64,000 nt of DNA, from assembly GCF_048268525.1 (NCBI RefSeq), contig NZ_JBLWVH010000013.1:1-64000 (forward strand), written 5' to 3'. The notes under the pieces are model-generated. The model ran no database searches. It had not been told where the DNA came from and saw only the letters and a program-made list of their open reading frames with translations. This DNA is from Maricaulis sp048268525 (GTDB lineage: Bacteria; Pseudomonadota; Alphaproteobacteria; Caulobacterales; Maricaulaceae). Shown here piece after piece: positions 45,971-54,979 of the stretch (its first letter is position 1; each line of letters opens with the position of its first letter). A program made the translations under genes and the position numbers.

Positions 45971-46000
45971 GTTCATACAGACCCAGTTTCTTGTATGAAC
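45971..46000. promoter_or_regulatory. perfect 9-bp inverted repeat upstream of the RHH/EF-hand gene
   Basis: GTTCATACA at 45971-45979 and its exact complement TGTATGAAC at 45992-46000 flank a 12-nt spacer. The dyad centre is about 65 bp upstream of the RHH/EF-hand ATG (45921) and about 180 bp upstream of obgE. RHH proteins bind inverted repeats, and their own promoters are common targets; autoregulation is therefore a reasonable inference. A hairpin role in RNA cannot be excluded. Confidence 0.5.
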
Positions 46001-46165
46001 ACCGCAATCTGACCGTTTGCTCACCGTGACTGCAAGCGCCGTCGTGTCCGGACAGCCATTTTCCGGCAGCCGTCATGCGCGAATACGGAAGAAACGCGCT
46101 GAATTCATCCGCGTTTTCCTATAAGAACTCTCGGTTCCACCAGATCGCCAGAAAAAGCTGACACC

Positions 46166-47221
46166 ATGAAATTCCTCGACCAAGCCAAAGTCTATGTTCG
46201 CTCCGGCAATGGCGGCGGCGGCTGTGTGTCGTTCCGGCGTGAAGCCTATGTCGAATATGGCGGGCCGGACGGCGGCGATGGCGGCAAGGGCGGCGATGTC
46301 TGGGTGGAGGCCGTCGAGGGACTCAACACGCTGATCGACTATCGCTACAAGCAGCATTTCAAAGCCGATACCGGCATGCACGGCATGGGCCGCAACCGCA
46401 CCGGGTCCGGCGGCGAGGATGTGGTGCTGCAGGTTCCCGCCGGCACCCAGCTGCTCGACGAGGACAAGGAAGAAATCCTCGCTGACCTGACCGAAGTCGG
46501 ACAGCGCGTCCTGCTGGCGCGCGGCGGTGATGGCGGCAAGGGCAATTCGCATTTCAAGACCTCGACCAACCAGGCGCCGCGCAAGACCATTCCGGGCTGG
46601 CCGGGCGAGGAGCGCTGGATCTGGCTGCGCCTGAAGCTGATCGCCGATGTTGGCCTCGTGGGCCTGCCCAATGCCGGCAAGTCGACCTTTCTGTCGGTCG
46701 TCAGCAAGGCCAATCCGAAAATCGCCGCCTACCCCTTCACGACGCTCTATCCCAATCTCGGCGTGGTGGATCTGGGTCCCGGCTCACGCTTCATCGTGGC
46801 CGATATTCCCGGCCTGATCGAAGGCGCCCATGAGGGTGCCGGGATCGGTGACCGCTTCCTCGGCCATATCGAACGCTGCGCCTCGCTGATCCACCTGATC
46901 GATGGCACCCAAGACGATGTCGTGGGCGCCTACAATACAGTCCGTGGGGAATTGGAAGCCTATGGTGACGGTTTGCCCGAGAAGCAGGAAATCCTGGCGC
47001 TCAACAAGATCGACGCCATGGACGAGGCGATGGTGGCCGAGAAACGCGCCGAACTTGAAGCGGCCAGCGGCAAGACCGTCATGACACTGTCGGGCGTCTC
47101 CGGCGATGGCGTCAAGGCTTTGTGTGGCAGCGCCTGGGACATCGTATTGCAGAACCGCCGCGCCGAAAAAGCCGCCGCTGAGGCAGCTGAAAAGGGCGAG
47201 GAGGGTTGGTCGCCGTCATGA
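46166..47221 (+). CDS. obgE: Obg/CgtA family GTPase
   Basis: 351 residues. The glycine-rich Obg fold covers about 1-158 (Gly-Gly-Pro-Asp-Gly-Gly-Asp-Gly-Gly-x-Gly-Gly-Asp). The GTPase domain has P-loop GLPNAGKST near 165, DIPGLIEGA near 212 and the Asn-Lys-Ile-Asp base-recognition motif near 280. In Caulobacter this protein (CgtA) is needed for 50S maturation and growth. The TGA overlaps the proB start as ATGA. Confidence 0.97.
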   Translation: MKFLDQAKVYVRSGNGGGGCVSFRREAYVEYGGPDGGDGGKGGDVWVEAVEGLNTLIDYRYKQHFKADTGMHGMGRNRTGSGGEDVVLQVPAGTQLLDEDKEEILADLTEVGQRVLLARGGDGGKGNSHFKTSTNQAPRKTIPGWPGEERWIWLRLKLIADVGLVGLPNAGKSTFLSVVSKANPKIAAYPFTTLYPNLGVVDLGPGSRFIVADIPGLIEGAHEGAGIGDRFLGHIERCASLIHLIDGTQDDVVGAYNTVRGELEAYGDGLPEKQEILALNKIDAMDEAMVAEKRAELEAASGKTVMTLSGVSGDGVKALCGSAWDIVLQNRRAEKAAAEAAEKGEEGWSPS

Positions 47222-48345
47222 TGCGACCTGGCTTCGACGCGGCACGCTGCATCGTGGTCAAGGTCGGCTCCAGCCTCATGCAGGCTGGCGACGCCGTGAT
47301 CGCTGCCATCGTGTCCGATGTCGTTGCCCTGCGAAGTCGTGGCGTTCGGATTATCCTCGTCTCCTCGGGGGCCGTCGCCCTCGGCCGGATCAGGCTCAGC
47401 CTATCTGCTGGTGACCTCAGTCTGGAGCAGAAGCAGGCCGCCGCCGCGGCCGGGCAACCGCTCCTGATCGGACTATGGGAGCGCGCCTTTGCGATGCATC
47501 GCGTGGTCACCGCTCAAGCCCTGCTCACGCTCGATGTTACCGAGGACCGGCGCAGCTGGCTCAATGCCCGTGCCACCCTGTCCGCCCTGCTCGATCTCGG
47601 CGCGGTACCGGTGGTCAACGAGAATGACACCATTGCGACCGATGAGCTGCGCTATGGCGACAATGACCGGCTGGCGGCCCGGGTCGCGCAGATGTCAGGC
47701 GCCGACTTGCTCGTGCTGTTGAGCGATATCGATGCCCTTTACGAAGCCGACCCCCGACTGACACCCGATGCCCGGGCAATTCACGACATTCCAGAAATCG
47801 ACGACCGAATCCGGTCAATGGCCGGCGACGCCAATGAACGTGCGGGCGTCGGGACAGGTGGAATGCGGACCAAGATTCTCGCCGCTGAATTGGCTGGCGG
47901 CTCCGGCTGTGCCACGGCAGTCGCGTCTGGACTCGCAAAAAACCCGTTGATGAGCCTCGCAAGCGACGAGCATGGCTCCTGGTTCTACCCGTCGCGCTCG
48001 TCTGCCAGTGCGCGTGAGCGCTGGATTTCCGGCGTGGTCAGCCAAAATGGCGCAGTCCGGGTGGACGCCGGCGCAGCGACGGCGCTGGCGTTGGGCAAGT
48101 CCTTGCTGCCGGTCGGTGTCCAGAGGGTTGAAGGACAGTTCGAGCGCGGAGAGACCATCCGGATACTCGGGCCGGACGGACAGGTGATTGCGCGCGGCGT
48201 AACAGCCTACAGCGCCGCAGATGCCCGCCTGATCGCCGGATGTCGCAGCGACGAAGCCGAGATACGACTGGGTTATCGCCGAAGCTCCGCTCTGATCCAC
48301 GCCGACGACATCGTACGCACCGGCCCCGCGGAGGCTGCGCGATGA
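47218..48345 (+). CDS. proB: glutamate 5-kinase with PUA domain
   Basis: 375 residues from the ATG at 47218 (overlaps obgE); a second ATG directly follows. The amino acid kinase domain (about 1-255) has Val-Lys-Val-Gly-Ser-Ser, the loop Val-Ser-Ser-Gly-Ala-Val-Ala, Asn-Glu-Asn-Asp-Thr and Gly-Thr-Gly-Gly-Met-x-Thr-Lys. A PUA domain occupies about 275-365. It catalyses the first step of proline synthesis. No proA is adjacent. Confidence 0.96.
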   Translation: MMRPGFDAARCIVVKVGSSLMQAGDAVIAAIVSDVVALRSRGVRIILVSSGAVALGRIRLSLSAGDLSLEQKQAAAAAGQPLLIGLWERAFAMHRVVTAQALLTLDVTEDRRSWLNARATLSALLDLGAVPVVNENDTIATDELRYGDNDRLAARVAQMSGADLLVLLSDIDALYEADPRLTPDARAIHDIPEIDDRIRSMAGDANERAGVGTGGMRTKILAAELAGGSGCATAVASGLAKNPLMSLASDEHGSWFYPSRSSASARERWISGVVSQNGAVRVDAGAATALALGKSLLPVGVQRVEGQFERGETIRILGPDGQVIARGVTAYSAADARLIAGCRSDEAEIRLGYRRSSALIHADDIVRTGPAEAAR

Positions 48346-48944
48346 GACAGGGGCAGGCACTGCGAGGCGAGGGCCTAAGTCGCGGCATGCGTGTCGGCCT
48401 GTTCGGCGGTAGTTTCGATCCGCCGCATAATGGCCATCTGCATGTTGCACGCACAGCGTTGCGCCGGCTGGGTCTGGACCAGGTCTGGTGGCTGGTCTCG
48501 CCACAAAATCCGCTCAAGGGTACACCGGCTGACGACTTCGCCCGGCGGTTTTCCGCTGTCAGCAAGCTGGCCCGACACCCCGGTATGCGCGTATCCGATA
48601 TCGAAACCCGCCTCGGTTCGACCCGGACCATAGACCTGCTGACGCACCTCCAAGGCTCACATCCCGGCGTCCACTTTGTCTGGATCATGGGCGCCGACAA
48701 TCTCGCCAGCATTCATCGCTGGGCCCATTGGACCCGGATATTCGAGGCCTGCCCGGTCGCCGTGATTGCGCGGCCACAGGACGCGGTGCGGGCACGCCTG
48801 TCACATGCCGCCCGCCAGTTCGCCACTTCACGCATTCGTGAGAGTGAAGCTACAGCTCTGCCCCTGCAAACGGCTCCGGCATGGACCTATCTGACTGAGC
48901 GGTTACACTCGCACTCCTCGACAGCGCTGCGCGCGCGCAACTGA
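48342..48944 (+). CDS. nadD: nicotinate-nucleotide adenylyltransferase
   Basis: 200 residues from the ATG at 48342, which overlaps proB (ATGA); an internal ATG at 48387 just before the core is an alternative. The core begins VGLFGGSFDPPHNGHLH, with the nucleotidyltransferase His-x-Gly-His motif. A late Ser-Ser-Thr-Ala-Leu-Arg fits the Ser-Ser-Thr-x-Ile-Arg motif. It makes nicotinic acid adenine dinucleotide for NAD synthesis. The C-terminus is short (typical length is near 200-215). Confidence 0.93.
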   Translation: MRQGQALRGEGLSRGMRVGLFGGSFDPPHNGHLHVARTALRRLGLDQVWWLVSPQNPLKGTPADDFARRFSAVSKLARHPGMRVSDIETRLGSTRTIDLLTHLQGSHPGVHFVWIMGADNLASIHRWAHWTRIFEACPVAVIARPQDAVRARLSHAARQFATSRIRESEATALPLQTAPAWTYLTERLHSHSSTALRARN

Positions 48945-48974
48945 CCCTCCAAACGACGCTGACAGGACAAAACC

Positions 48975-49979
48975 ATGCACGACCGGGTCTCCGGCCGCCC
49001 GACCGGCCACGCTGCGCTCGCATTCTTTGAAGACCAGCACCCACCCGCCGGCGATTTTCTCGCTGACGTGCTGGACGGTTTTTCCCGCTCACCGAAACAA
49101 CTGGCGCCGGTCTATTTCTACGACGCGGCCGGTTCCGCCATTTTTGACGAAATTACCCATCTGCCGGAATACTATGTGACCCGGACCGAGCTCTCCATCC
49201 TGGACCGGATCGGACCGGAACTGGCGACGCTGGCCGGCCCCGGGGCTGTGGTCATCGAGCCGGGGTCCGGCTCGAGCGTGAAAGTCCGGAAACTTCTCGA
49301 CGCCCTGCCTGACCCTGCTGCCTATGTCGGACTGGATATTTCGGGCGATCACCTGAAAGCGGCCTGCCTGGAAATCGCCGGAGCCTATCCGGACATGCAG
49401 GTTGGCGCGGTCTGCGCCGACTTCACGCAAGGTCTGGAACTCGCGCACCTGCCTCTGGATGACGGCAAGCGTGTCATATTCTTCCCGGGCTCCACCGTGG
49501 GGAATTTCGAACCTGACGGGGCCCGCCGCCTGCTCGCTGGCTTCCGCCGGGCAATGCGGCCCGGGGATGCCGTCCTGATCGGCGCTGATCGCGTGAAAGA
49601 CCCGGCCCGGTTGGTAGCTGCCTATGATGACGCCCTGGGAGTAACGGCCCGGTTCAACCTCAACCTTATTCACCGGATCAACAGGGAACTGGACGGATCG
49701 ATTGACCCGGATGGCCTGTCACATCGGGCGGTCTGGAACACCGACAGGGCGCGTATTGAAATGCATCTGGTCGCCGAACGGGCCCAGGCGTTTGAAATCT
49801 CGGGTCGACCGTTTCATCTGCATGTCGGCGAGAGCATCCATACTGAAAATTCCCATAAATTCACGCAGGAAAGCTTCACTTCCCTTGCAGAATCAGTGGG
49901 TTTCACAGTGCGGTCCAGCTGGTCGGACGATGCTGAACTGTTCTCGCTTCACTGGCTCGAACCGACAGCCAAAGCGTGA
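48975..49979 (+). CDS. egtD: L-histidine N-alpha-methyltransferase EgtD
   Basis: 334 residues, usual length. Hallmarks are the N-terminal YFYDAAGSAIFDEIT near 47, LPEYYVTRTE, and the AdoMet loop IEPGSGSSVKVRKLL near 94, with LDISGDHL downstream. EgtD trimethylates histidine to hercynine in ergothioneine synthesis. Its partner EgtB is not in the window, so either it lies elsewhere or this enzyme makes hercynine only. It sits between nadD and rsfS, breaking the usual pairing of those genes. Confidence 0.92.
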   Translation: MHDRVSGRPTGHAALAFFEDQHPPAGDFLADVLDGFSRSPKQLAPVYFYDAAGSAIFDEITHLPEYYVTRTELSILDRIGPELATLAGPGAVVIEPGSGSSVKVRKLLDALPDPAAYVGLDISGDHLKAACLEIAGAYPDMQVGAVCADFTQGLELAHLPLDDGKRVIFFPGSTVGNFEPDGARRLLAGFRRAMRPGDAVLIGADRVKDPARLVAAYDDALGVTARFNLNLIHRINRELDGSIDPDGLSHRAVWNTDRARIEMHLVAERAQAFEISGRPFHLHVGESIHTENSHKFTQESFTSLAESVGFTVRSSWSDDAELFSLHWLEPTAKA

Positions 49980-49980
49980 T

Positions 49981-50433
49981 ATGAATAGCCATTGTGTTTG
50001 GATGACAGAGAGGACACTGACCCTGTCTACAGAATTATCGCGCCGCGCTGAGCAGGAAACGGCAGCCGCTGTTCGCGTCACCGGCGATGACGGTCCCACC
50101 GAGGCCCTGGAAACCCTGATCCTCGACTCGCTTGATGACGACAAGGCCGAAGACATTGTCGCCATCGATCTGCGTGGAAAATCATCCATCACCGACATCA
50201 TGATCATTGCATCCGGTCGCTCAGCCAGGCACGTCGCCTCGCTGGCCGATCATCTTGTGCGCAAGCTCAAGGACTCCGGTTGCGGCAAGGCCCGCATCGA
50301 AGGGACACAGACCAATGACTGGGTCTTGATCGATATTGGCGATGTGATCATCCACCTCTTCCGTCCGGAAGTCCGGGAATTCTACAATCTGGAAAAGATG
50401 TGGTCGGTCGAGCCGGATGCGTCGGCATCCTGA
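49981..50433 (+). CDS. rsfS: ribosome silencing factor RsfS
   Basis: About 150 residues if ATG 49981 is used; ATG at 50002 is equally possible, and neither has a good ribosome site. The RsfS core reads DIMIIASGRSARHV and ends in DVIIHLFRPEVREFYNLE, both highly characteristic. It binds L14 of the large subunit and blocks subunit joining. The next gene, rlmH, starts on the base after the stop. Confidence 0.94.
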   Translation: MNSHCVWMTERTLTLSTELSRRAEQETAAAVRVTGDDGPTEALETLILDSLDDDKAEDIVAIDLRGKSSITDIMIIASGRSARHVASLADHLVRKLKDSGCGKARIEGTQTNDWVLIDIGDVIIHLFRPEVREFYNLEKMWSVEPDASAS

Positions 50434-50904
50434 GTGAAACTCCGCATCGCCGCCCTCGGCCGGATCAAATCCGGCCCTGAACGCACCCTGGTTGACGACT
50501 ATCTTGAGCGCGGCACGGCGACAGGACGGTCCGTCGGCCTAGGGCCGCTCGTCGAAAGCGAGTTGGACAACCGGTCACTCAAGTCGGCGAGTGATGAAAG
50601 CCGGGCCCTGGCGACCAGCCTGGACCCCGGCGCCCGGCTGATCCTGCTCGACGAACGCGGCAAGGCATTGGGCTCGCGGCAATTGGCCCGGCAGATCGGT
50701 CAATGGCGCGATGAAGGATGCCGCGAGGCGGTGTTCTGTATCGGCGGCGCCGACGGTCATGACCGCAGCCAATTGCCACAACCAGACCTGATGCTGGCCT
50801 TCGGTCCTGCCGTTTTTCCCCACAAGCTGGTTCGGGTCATGTTGGCAGAACAGTTGTATCGGGCGGTCTCGATCCAGGCCGGCACGCCATATCACCGTGA
50901 TTGA
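50434..50904 (+). CDS. rlmH: 23S rRNA pseudouridine-1915 N3-methyltransferase RlmH
   Basis: 156 residues from GTG 50434, directly after the rsfS stop. SPOUT-family signature: Leu-Leu-Asp-Glu-Arg-Gly-Lys, Ser-Arg-Gln-Leu-Ala near residue 75, then Phe-Cys-Ile-Gly-Gly-Ala-Asp-Gly and the C-terminal Leu-Ala-Glu-Gln-Leu-Tyr-Arg-Ala with Tyr-His. The length is typical. rsfS-rlmH pairing is widely conserved. Confidence 0.95.
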   Translation: MKLRIAALGRIKSGPERTLVDDYLERGTATGRSVGLGPLVESELDNRSLKSASDESRALATSLDPGARLILLDERGKALGSRQLARQIGQWRDEGCREAVFCIGGADGHDRSQLPQPDLMLAFGPAVFPHKLVRVMLAEQLYRAVSIQAGTPYHRD

Positions 50905-50936
50905 GCGTTAACCGCCAGCGAGATAGCCTTTCGACC

Positions 50937-52142
50937 ATGTTGAGCCTGATCGCAGCCCTGCTCCTGCTCCAGAACCAGCCTACCACACCTCCCGATGTGG
51001 ATGAGGCGGCACGTCTTGAAGAGGAAGAACGCGAGAACGCGGCCCAGGCTGAAGCCGCCAGGCTCCAGGCCGAGGAACTGGCGGATGAAGTCGCGTTGAT
51101 GCAGCGCCAGCTTGTCGATGTGGGCGCTCGCGTCGGGGCCAGTGAAAATGCGGCTCTCGACGCCGAACGTGAACTGGCCAGACAGGCCGCTGTCGAGGCC
51201 GATCTCCTCGCCCGACTGACCGCCGACCGCGAAACCCTTATCGACATTCTGGCTGCGATCCAGCGGATCGAGAGCCAGACGCCACCAGCGGTCCTAGCGG
51301 CACCTGACGACGCTGCCGAAGCAGCTCGTGCCGCATCGCTGATGGCGGAAGTCGCGCCGGCGCTGCGGCAGCGGGCCGATCAGATTGCGGGGCAGTTGAT
51401 ACAATTGCGCGAGGTCCGTGCGGCAATTGAATCCGAGCGAGCCGCGCTTGGCGCCGCCGAACAGACCCTGGCTGCCCAGCGGTTGGAGCTGGAAATGCTG
51501 ATTGCCGAGCGCCGGGCGCTGGAAGCCCGGCACCGCAATGAAGCGGTAGCCTATCTGGAAGCCTCCAGCACGGCTGGACAGCGCGCCCGGTCTATCCGGT
51601 CACTGATAGGCGAACTGTCCAGAATGGCTGAGGTCATGCCGACGCTCAGCCCGCGCCGAATTCCGTCTGAGACCTCCATTCCGGCACCGCGGCCACGACC
51701 GCCACGAAATCTTGTGGCCGCCCGAGTGCCGAACGCGCCGCTGGAAACCTTGAGATTTGCCGACGCGCGTGGACGGTTGCGGCCACCCGCATCAGGCGAC
51801 ATCATTCGCGGGTTCGGCGAACTGGCCGAAGATGGCACAGCATCTGAAGGAATTTTCATTCGGACCCGGCCTCGGGCGCAGGTAGTATCGCCCTTCGATG
51901 GCCGGGTTGAGTTCGCCGGACCGTTCAATACATACGGCGGTCTCTTGATACTCAATGTTGGCGATGGCTACTATGTCGTGCTGGCAGGCATGGCCGTTAC
52001 TTATGCCAGTGTCGGGCAGAGCGTGTTGGCGGGTGAGCCGATAGGCGCGATGTCCGAAAACGCCCAACCGGCATCAGACTTGTATCTGGAGCTGAGACGG
52101 AATGACGATGCAATCGACCCGGGCCCCTGGTTCCGGACCTGA
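50937..52142 (+). CDS. EnvC-like murein hydrolase activator with degenerate LytM domain
   Basis: 401 residues from the ATG at 50937. A signal peptide is followed by long coiled coils (about 25-240, with many Glu/Ala/Leu heptads) and a C-terminal LytM/M23 domain (about 280-398). Catalytic metal ligands are missing: the usual Leu-His-x-Glu-x-Arg is Leu-Tyr-Leu-Glu-Leu-Arg here. Such proteins do not cut peptidoglycan but activate amidases at the septum. The gene is followed by ctpA, a common alphaproteobacterial pairing. Confidence 0.9.
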   Translation: MLSLIAALLLLQNQPTTPPDVDEAARLEEEERENAAQAEAARLQAEELADEVALMQRQLVDVGARVGASENAALDAERELARQAAVEADLLARLTADRETLIDILAAIQRIESQTPPAVLAAPDDAAEAARAASLMAEVAPALRQRADQIAGQLIQLREVRAAIESERAALGAAEQTLAAQRLELEMLIAERRALEARHRNEAVAYLEASSTAGQRARSIRSLIGELSRMAEVMPTLSPRRIPSETSIPAPRPRPPRNLVAARVPNAPLETLRFADARGRLRPPASGDIIRGFGELAEDGTASEGIFIRTRPRAQVVSPFDGRVEFAGPFNTYGGLLILNVGDGYYVVLAGMAVTYASVGQSVLAGEPIGAMSENAQPASDLYLELRRNDDAIDPGPWFRT

Positions 52143-52187
52143 TTGCAGACGGGCTTTGCCCATCGCGCTCAAAGGACGCGAGATTGC

Positions 52188-53501
52188 ATGCGTATCAATG
52201 TCTTCGCTTCAATGGTGGCCTTTGCCGTTGGCGCCGTGGCTATCGCGGTGTCTGCAGAAGGCGCCCAGGAAGACCGGTCGGCCAGTTTCCGCCAGATCGA
52301 GCTCTTTGGCGATGTCCTGAGCCGGATCGAAGCGGACTATGTTTCCGACACCGATCAGGCCGAACTCATCGAAGCCGCGATTGAAGGCATGCTGTCCTCG
52401 CTGGACCCGCACTCGGCCTATCACAGCCCCGACGCCTATGAGGACCTCCGCGTGACCACCCGCGGCGAGTATGGCGGGCTGGGAATGGAAGTGGTCCGCC
52501 GTGACCAGTACATCACCATTGTCTCTCCCATTTCCGACACGCCGGCCGAACGCGCCGGCCTGCGCACCAATGACCGCATCATTGCCGTCGACGGTGACGC
52601 CATTGTCGGGATTTCGGTTGACGAGGCCGTCGCACTGATGCGCGGCGCTGTCGGTGATCCGGTAACCATCACGATCGCCCGGCAGGATGACGACCCGTTT
52701 GACGTGACCCTGGTCCGCGACACAATCCCGTTGCGAACCGTGGCAACCCGAATCGAGTCAGGTGTTCCATATATGCGGATCGCCGGCTTCAACGAACGCA
52801 CGACCGAGATGGTCCACGAAGGCCTCACCGAATTGCGCGACGAGTTCGGCAGTGACCTGCCGGGACTCATTATTGACATGCGCTACAATCCCGGTGGTCT
52901 GCTGGACCAGGCAATCGGGGTCACAGATGTCTTTCTCGACGGCGGTGAAGTCGTCTCCACCCGCACACGGGACCCGCGCGACACACAGCGCTACAACGCC
53001 CGCCCAGGCGATCGCCTCAATGGCGCGCCAATCGTGATCCTGGTCAATGAGGGGACTGCAAGTGCCGCCGAAATCGTCGCCGGCGCCCTGCAAGACCGTG
53101 AACGGGCCGAACTTGTCGGCATGACAAGTTTCGGCAAGGGATCGATCCAGACGATCATTCCGTTGAGGGGTGGCCGCGACGGCGCCCTTCGCCTGACCAC
53201 CGGTCGCTATTATACGCCGGCCGGCCGCTCAATTCAGGCAACAGGCATTGTCCCCGACCAGCAGATTTCGGCCTGGGCGCTCAGCGATGACGACGAGGCG
53301 GAAGTTCCACAGATCGGTTCCGAAGCCGATCTCGACGGGGCCTTGGCGAATGAAAACGGCGTCGAGCGCGAGAACACCGATATCGCTGCCGTGGAGCAGC
53401 CGCCGGTCGATTGGTCAGAAGACGAGGATTATCAACTGCATCGTGCGGTGGAAATTCTGGGCACTGCCATGGAAACGCAACAAGCGTCTCTGCGTCCCTG
53501 A
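52188..53501 (+). CDS. ctpA: carboxy-terminal processing protease, S41 family
   Basis: 437 residues from ATG 52188. A signal peptide comes first. The PDZ domain covers about 90-175 (Gly-Leu-Gly-Met-Glu, Ala-Gly-Leu-Arg-Thr-Asn-Asp). The S41 core follows, with NPGGLL near 240, catalytic Ser292 in NEGTASAAE and Lys317 in FGKGSIQ. The 25-residue spacing is as expected for this Ser-Lys dyad. The C-terminal 90 residues are acidic and low-complexity. It processes periplasmic proteins. Confidence 0.95.
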   Translation: MRINVFASMVAFAVGAVAIAVSAEGAQEDRSASFRQIELFGDVLSRIEADYVSDTDQAELIEAAIEGMLSSLDPHSAYHSPDAYEDLRVTTRGEYGGLGMEVVRRDQYITIVSPISDTPAERAGLRTNDRIIAVDGDAIVGISVDEAVALMRGAVGDPVTITIARQDDDPFDVTLVRDTIPLRTVATRIESGVPYMRIAGFNERTTEMVHEGLTELRDEFGSDLPGLIIDMRYNPGGLLDQAIGVTDVFLDGGEVVSTRTRDPRDTQRYNARPGDRLNGAPIVILVNEGTASAAEIVAGALQDRERAELVGMTSFGKGSIQTIIPLRGGRDGALRLTTGRYYTPAGRSIQATGIVPDQQISAWALSDDDEAEVPQIGSEADLDGALANENGVERENTDIAAVEQPPVDWSEDEDYQLHRAVEILGTAMETQQASLRP

Positions 53502-53531
53502 CGGACGTTGCCATATCGGAAAAATGGTTTG

Positions 53532-53561
53532 AACGGCGACAGGTGTGAACCTGTCGCCGTT
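53532..53561. terminator. perfect 13-bp hairpin with GTGA loop after ctpA
   Basis: AACGGCGACAGGT at 53532-53544 and its exact complement at 53549-53561 surround a GTGA tetraloop (GNRA type). No T-run follows. It probably terminates or stabilises the rlmH-envC-ctpA transcript. Confidence 0.65.
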
Positions 53562-53653
53562 AACCGTTTCTTACAGCACACACAGGCACATTGGGTCCCA
53601 ACCGAAGGTCTGTCCGGCCTTCAATCCGGCAATCCTTGAACCATGCTGTATCC

Positions 53654-54979
53654 ATGTCGTCCGCCATTCTTCGCCACGCGCAACCTCTCCTGACCTTGCG
53701 AGCCCCCCTTTTCGCCGGACTTGCAGCGGCGGTCCTGCTAAGCGTGGTGATTGGCGGCGTAGCCGTATTCGGGAATGGGGAGATTGCCCTGCCGCGCGCC
53801 GTCGGCGGTGTCCAGCCTGCGCCGGTCATCGTGGCTTCCAGCCATGATGTTCGCCCGGATAACGGGTTGGACGATGAGGGTATTCGGTTCCTTGATCCCG
53901 AGGGCGAAGGTGAAGTCAGCCTGTCAGGCGTCCGGGAAGACTTTTACGCGCCAGCCGTGACCGAATCGCCGGCCGATACCCGCGGCTCTGACCCGGCTGA
54001 CGCTGAGGCACGTTTGTCAGCCGTCTCGACCAATCCGGATGCACTTGCCCGGGCCCCGATAGCTGGACTGACCGAGCCGGGTCCCGGCGGGCCGCTCCCG
54101 ATCATCGCCGGGAACGGCACCCGCCCATCACGCGCCTATGCCCGCCCCTATCATGGTGACCCCGGCGCTCCGACCATTGCCGTCGTCGTCGGCGGCATGG
54201 GTCTCAATTCAACGGTGACCCAGGCAGCGATCGACGAGTTGCCGCCCGAAGTCGCATTGAGCTTTGCTGCCTACACCCGGGATCTCCAGGGCTGGATTGA
54301 CCGCGCACGCGCGGCCGGTCACGAAGTGCTCATTGAGGCGCCGATGGAACCCTTTGACTACCCCAACAACGACCCTGGCCCGCACACTCTGCTTGCCGAC
54401 GGAACGGCCGAAGAGAACAGCCGTCGCTTGTCCTGGGTCTTGAGTCGTGCGACCGGCTACTTTGGCGTGACAAACTATCTCGGCGCCCGCTTCTCGGCGT
54501 CACAGGGCGCCATGAGACAAGTCTTCGGCACGCTGGAAAGCCGTGGGGTCGCCTTCCTGCATGATGGCGCCGGACGTCGGTCGACCATCGAGGCTGCCGC
54601 CGATGCAACCAATATCACCTATGCCGTCGCCGACCGGATTCTCGACGAAGACCTGTCGCCTGACGCGATCGATGAGCGTTTGCTGGCGCTTGAAGCCCTA
54701 GCGATCCAGAACGGGTCTGCACTGGGTACCGGCTTCGCCTACCCGGCGACGGTCGAACAAATACGCGACTGGGCGATAAGCCTCGATCTGAGAGGCTACC
54801 AGTTGGCACCTCCATCAGCTGTCATGGCAAGGCGACGCCTTGAGGCCCGCCTTGCCGAGGAGGCCGCTGCGGCAACAGATCATGATGACACAGCATCGAC
54901 CGACCATCGTTGGGCCCGAGATCCGGACGGGACCGGTGCGAACGATCTCCATGCCGCTGCCGCCGATAGCGGGCATTGA
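53654..54979 (+). CDS. divergent polysaccharide deacetylase family protein
   Basis: 441 residues from ATG 53654. An N-terminal membrane segment (about 20-42) anchors it. A Pro/Asp-rich linker leads to the divergent polysaccharide deacetylase domain (PF04748-like, about 173-400), recognised by Ile-Ala-Val-Val-Val-Gly-Gly-Met-Gly-Leu and by Glu-Ala-Pro-Met-Glu-Pro. It commonly follows envC and ctpA and is thought to act on cell-wall glycans. The TGA shares a base with the rppH start. Confidence 0.9.
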   Translation: MSSAILRHAQPLLTLRAPLFAGLAAAVLLSVVIGGVAVFGNGEIALPRAVGGVQPAPVIVASSHDVRPDNGLDDEGIRFLDPEGEGEVSLSGVREDFYAPAVTESPADTRGSDPADAEARLSAVSTNPDALARAPIAGLTEPGPGGPLPIIAGNGTRPSRAYARPYHGDPGAPTIAVVVGGMGLNSTVTQAAIDELPPEVALSFAAYTRDLQGWIDRARAAGHEVLIEAPMEPFDYPNNDPGPHTLLADGTAEENSRRLSWVLSRATGYFGVTNYLGARFSASQGAMRQVFGTLESRGVAFLHDGAGRRSTIEAAADATNITYAVADRILDEDLSPDAIDERLLALEALAIQNGSALGTGFAYPATVEQIRDWAISLDLRGYQLAPPSAVMARRRLEARLAEEAAAATDHDDTASTDHRWARDPDGTGANDLHAAAADSGH

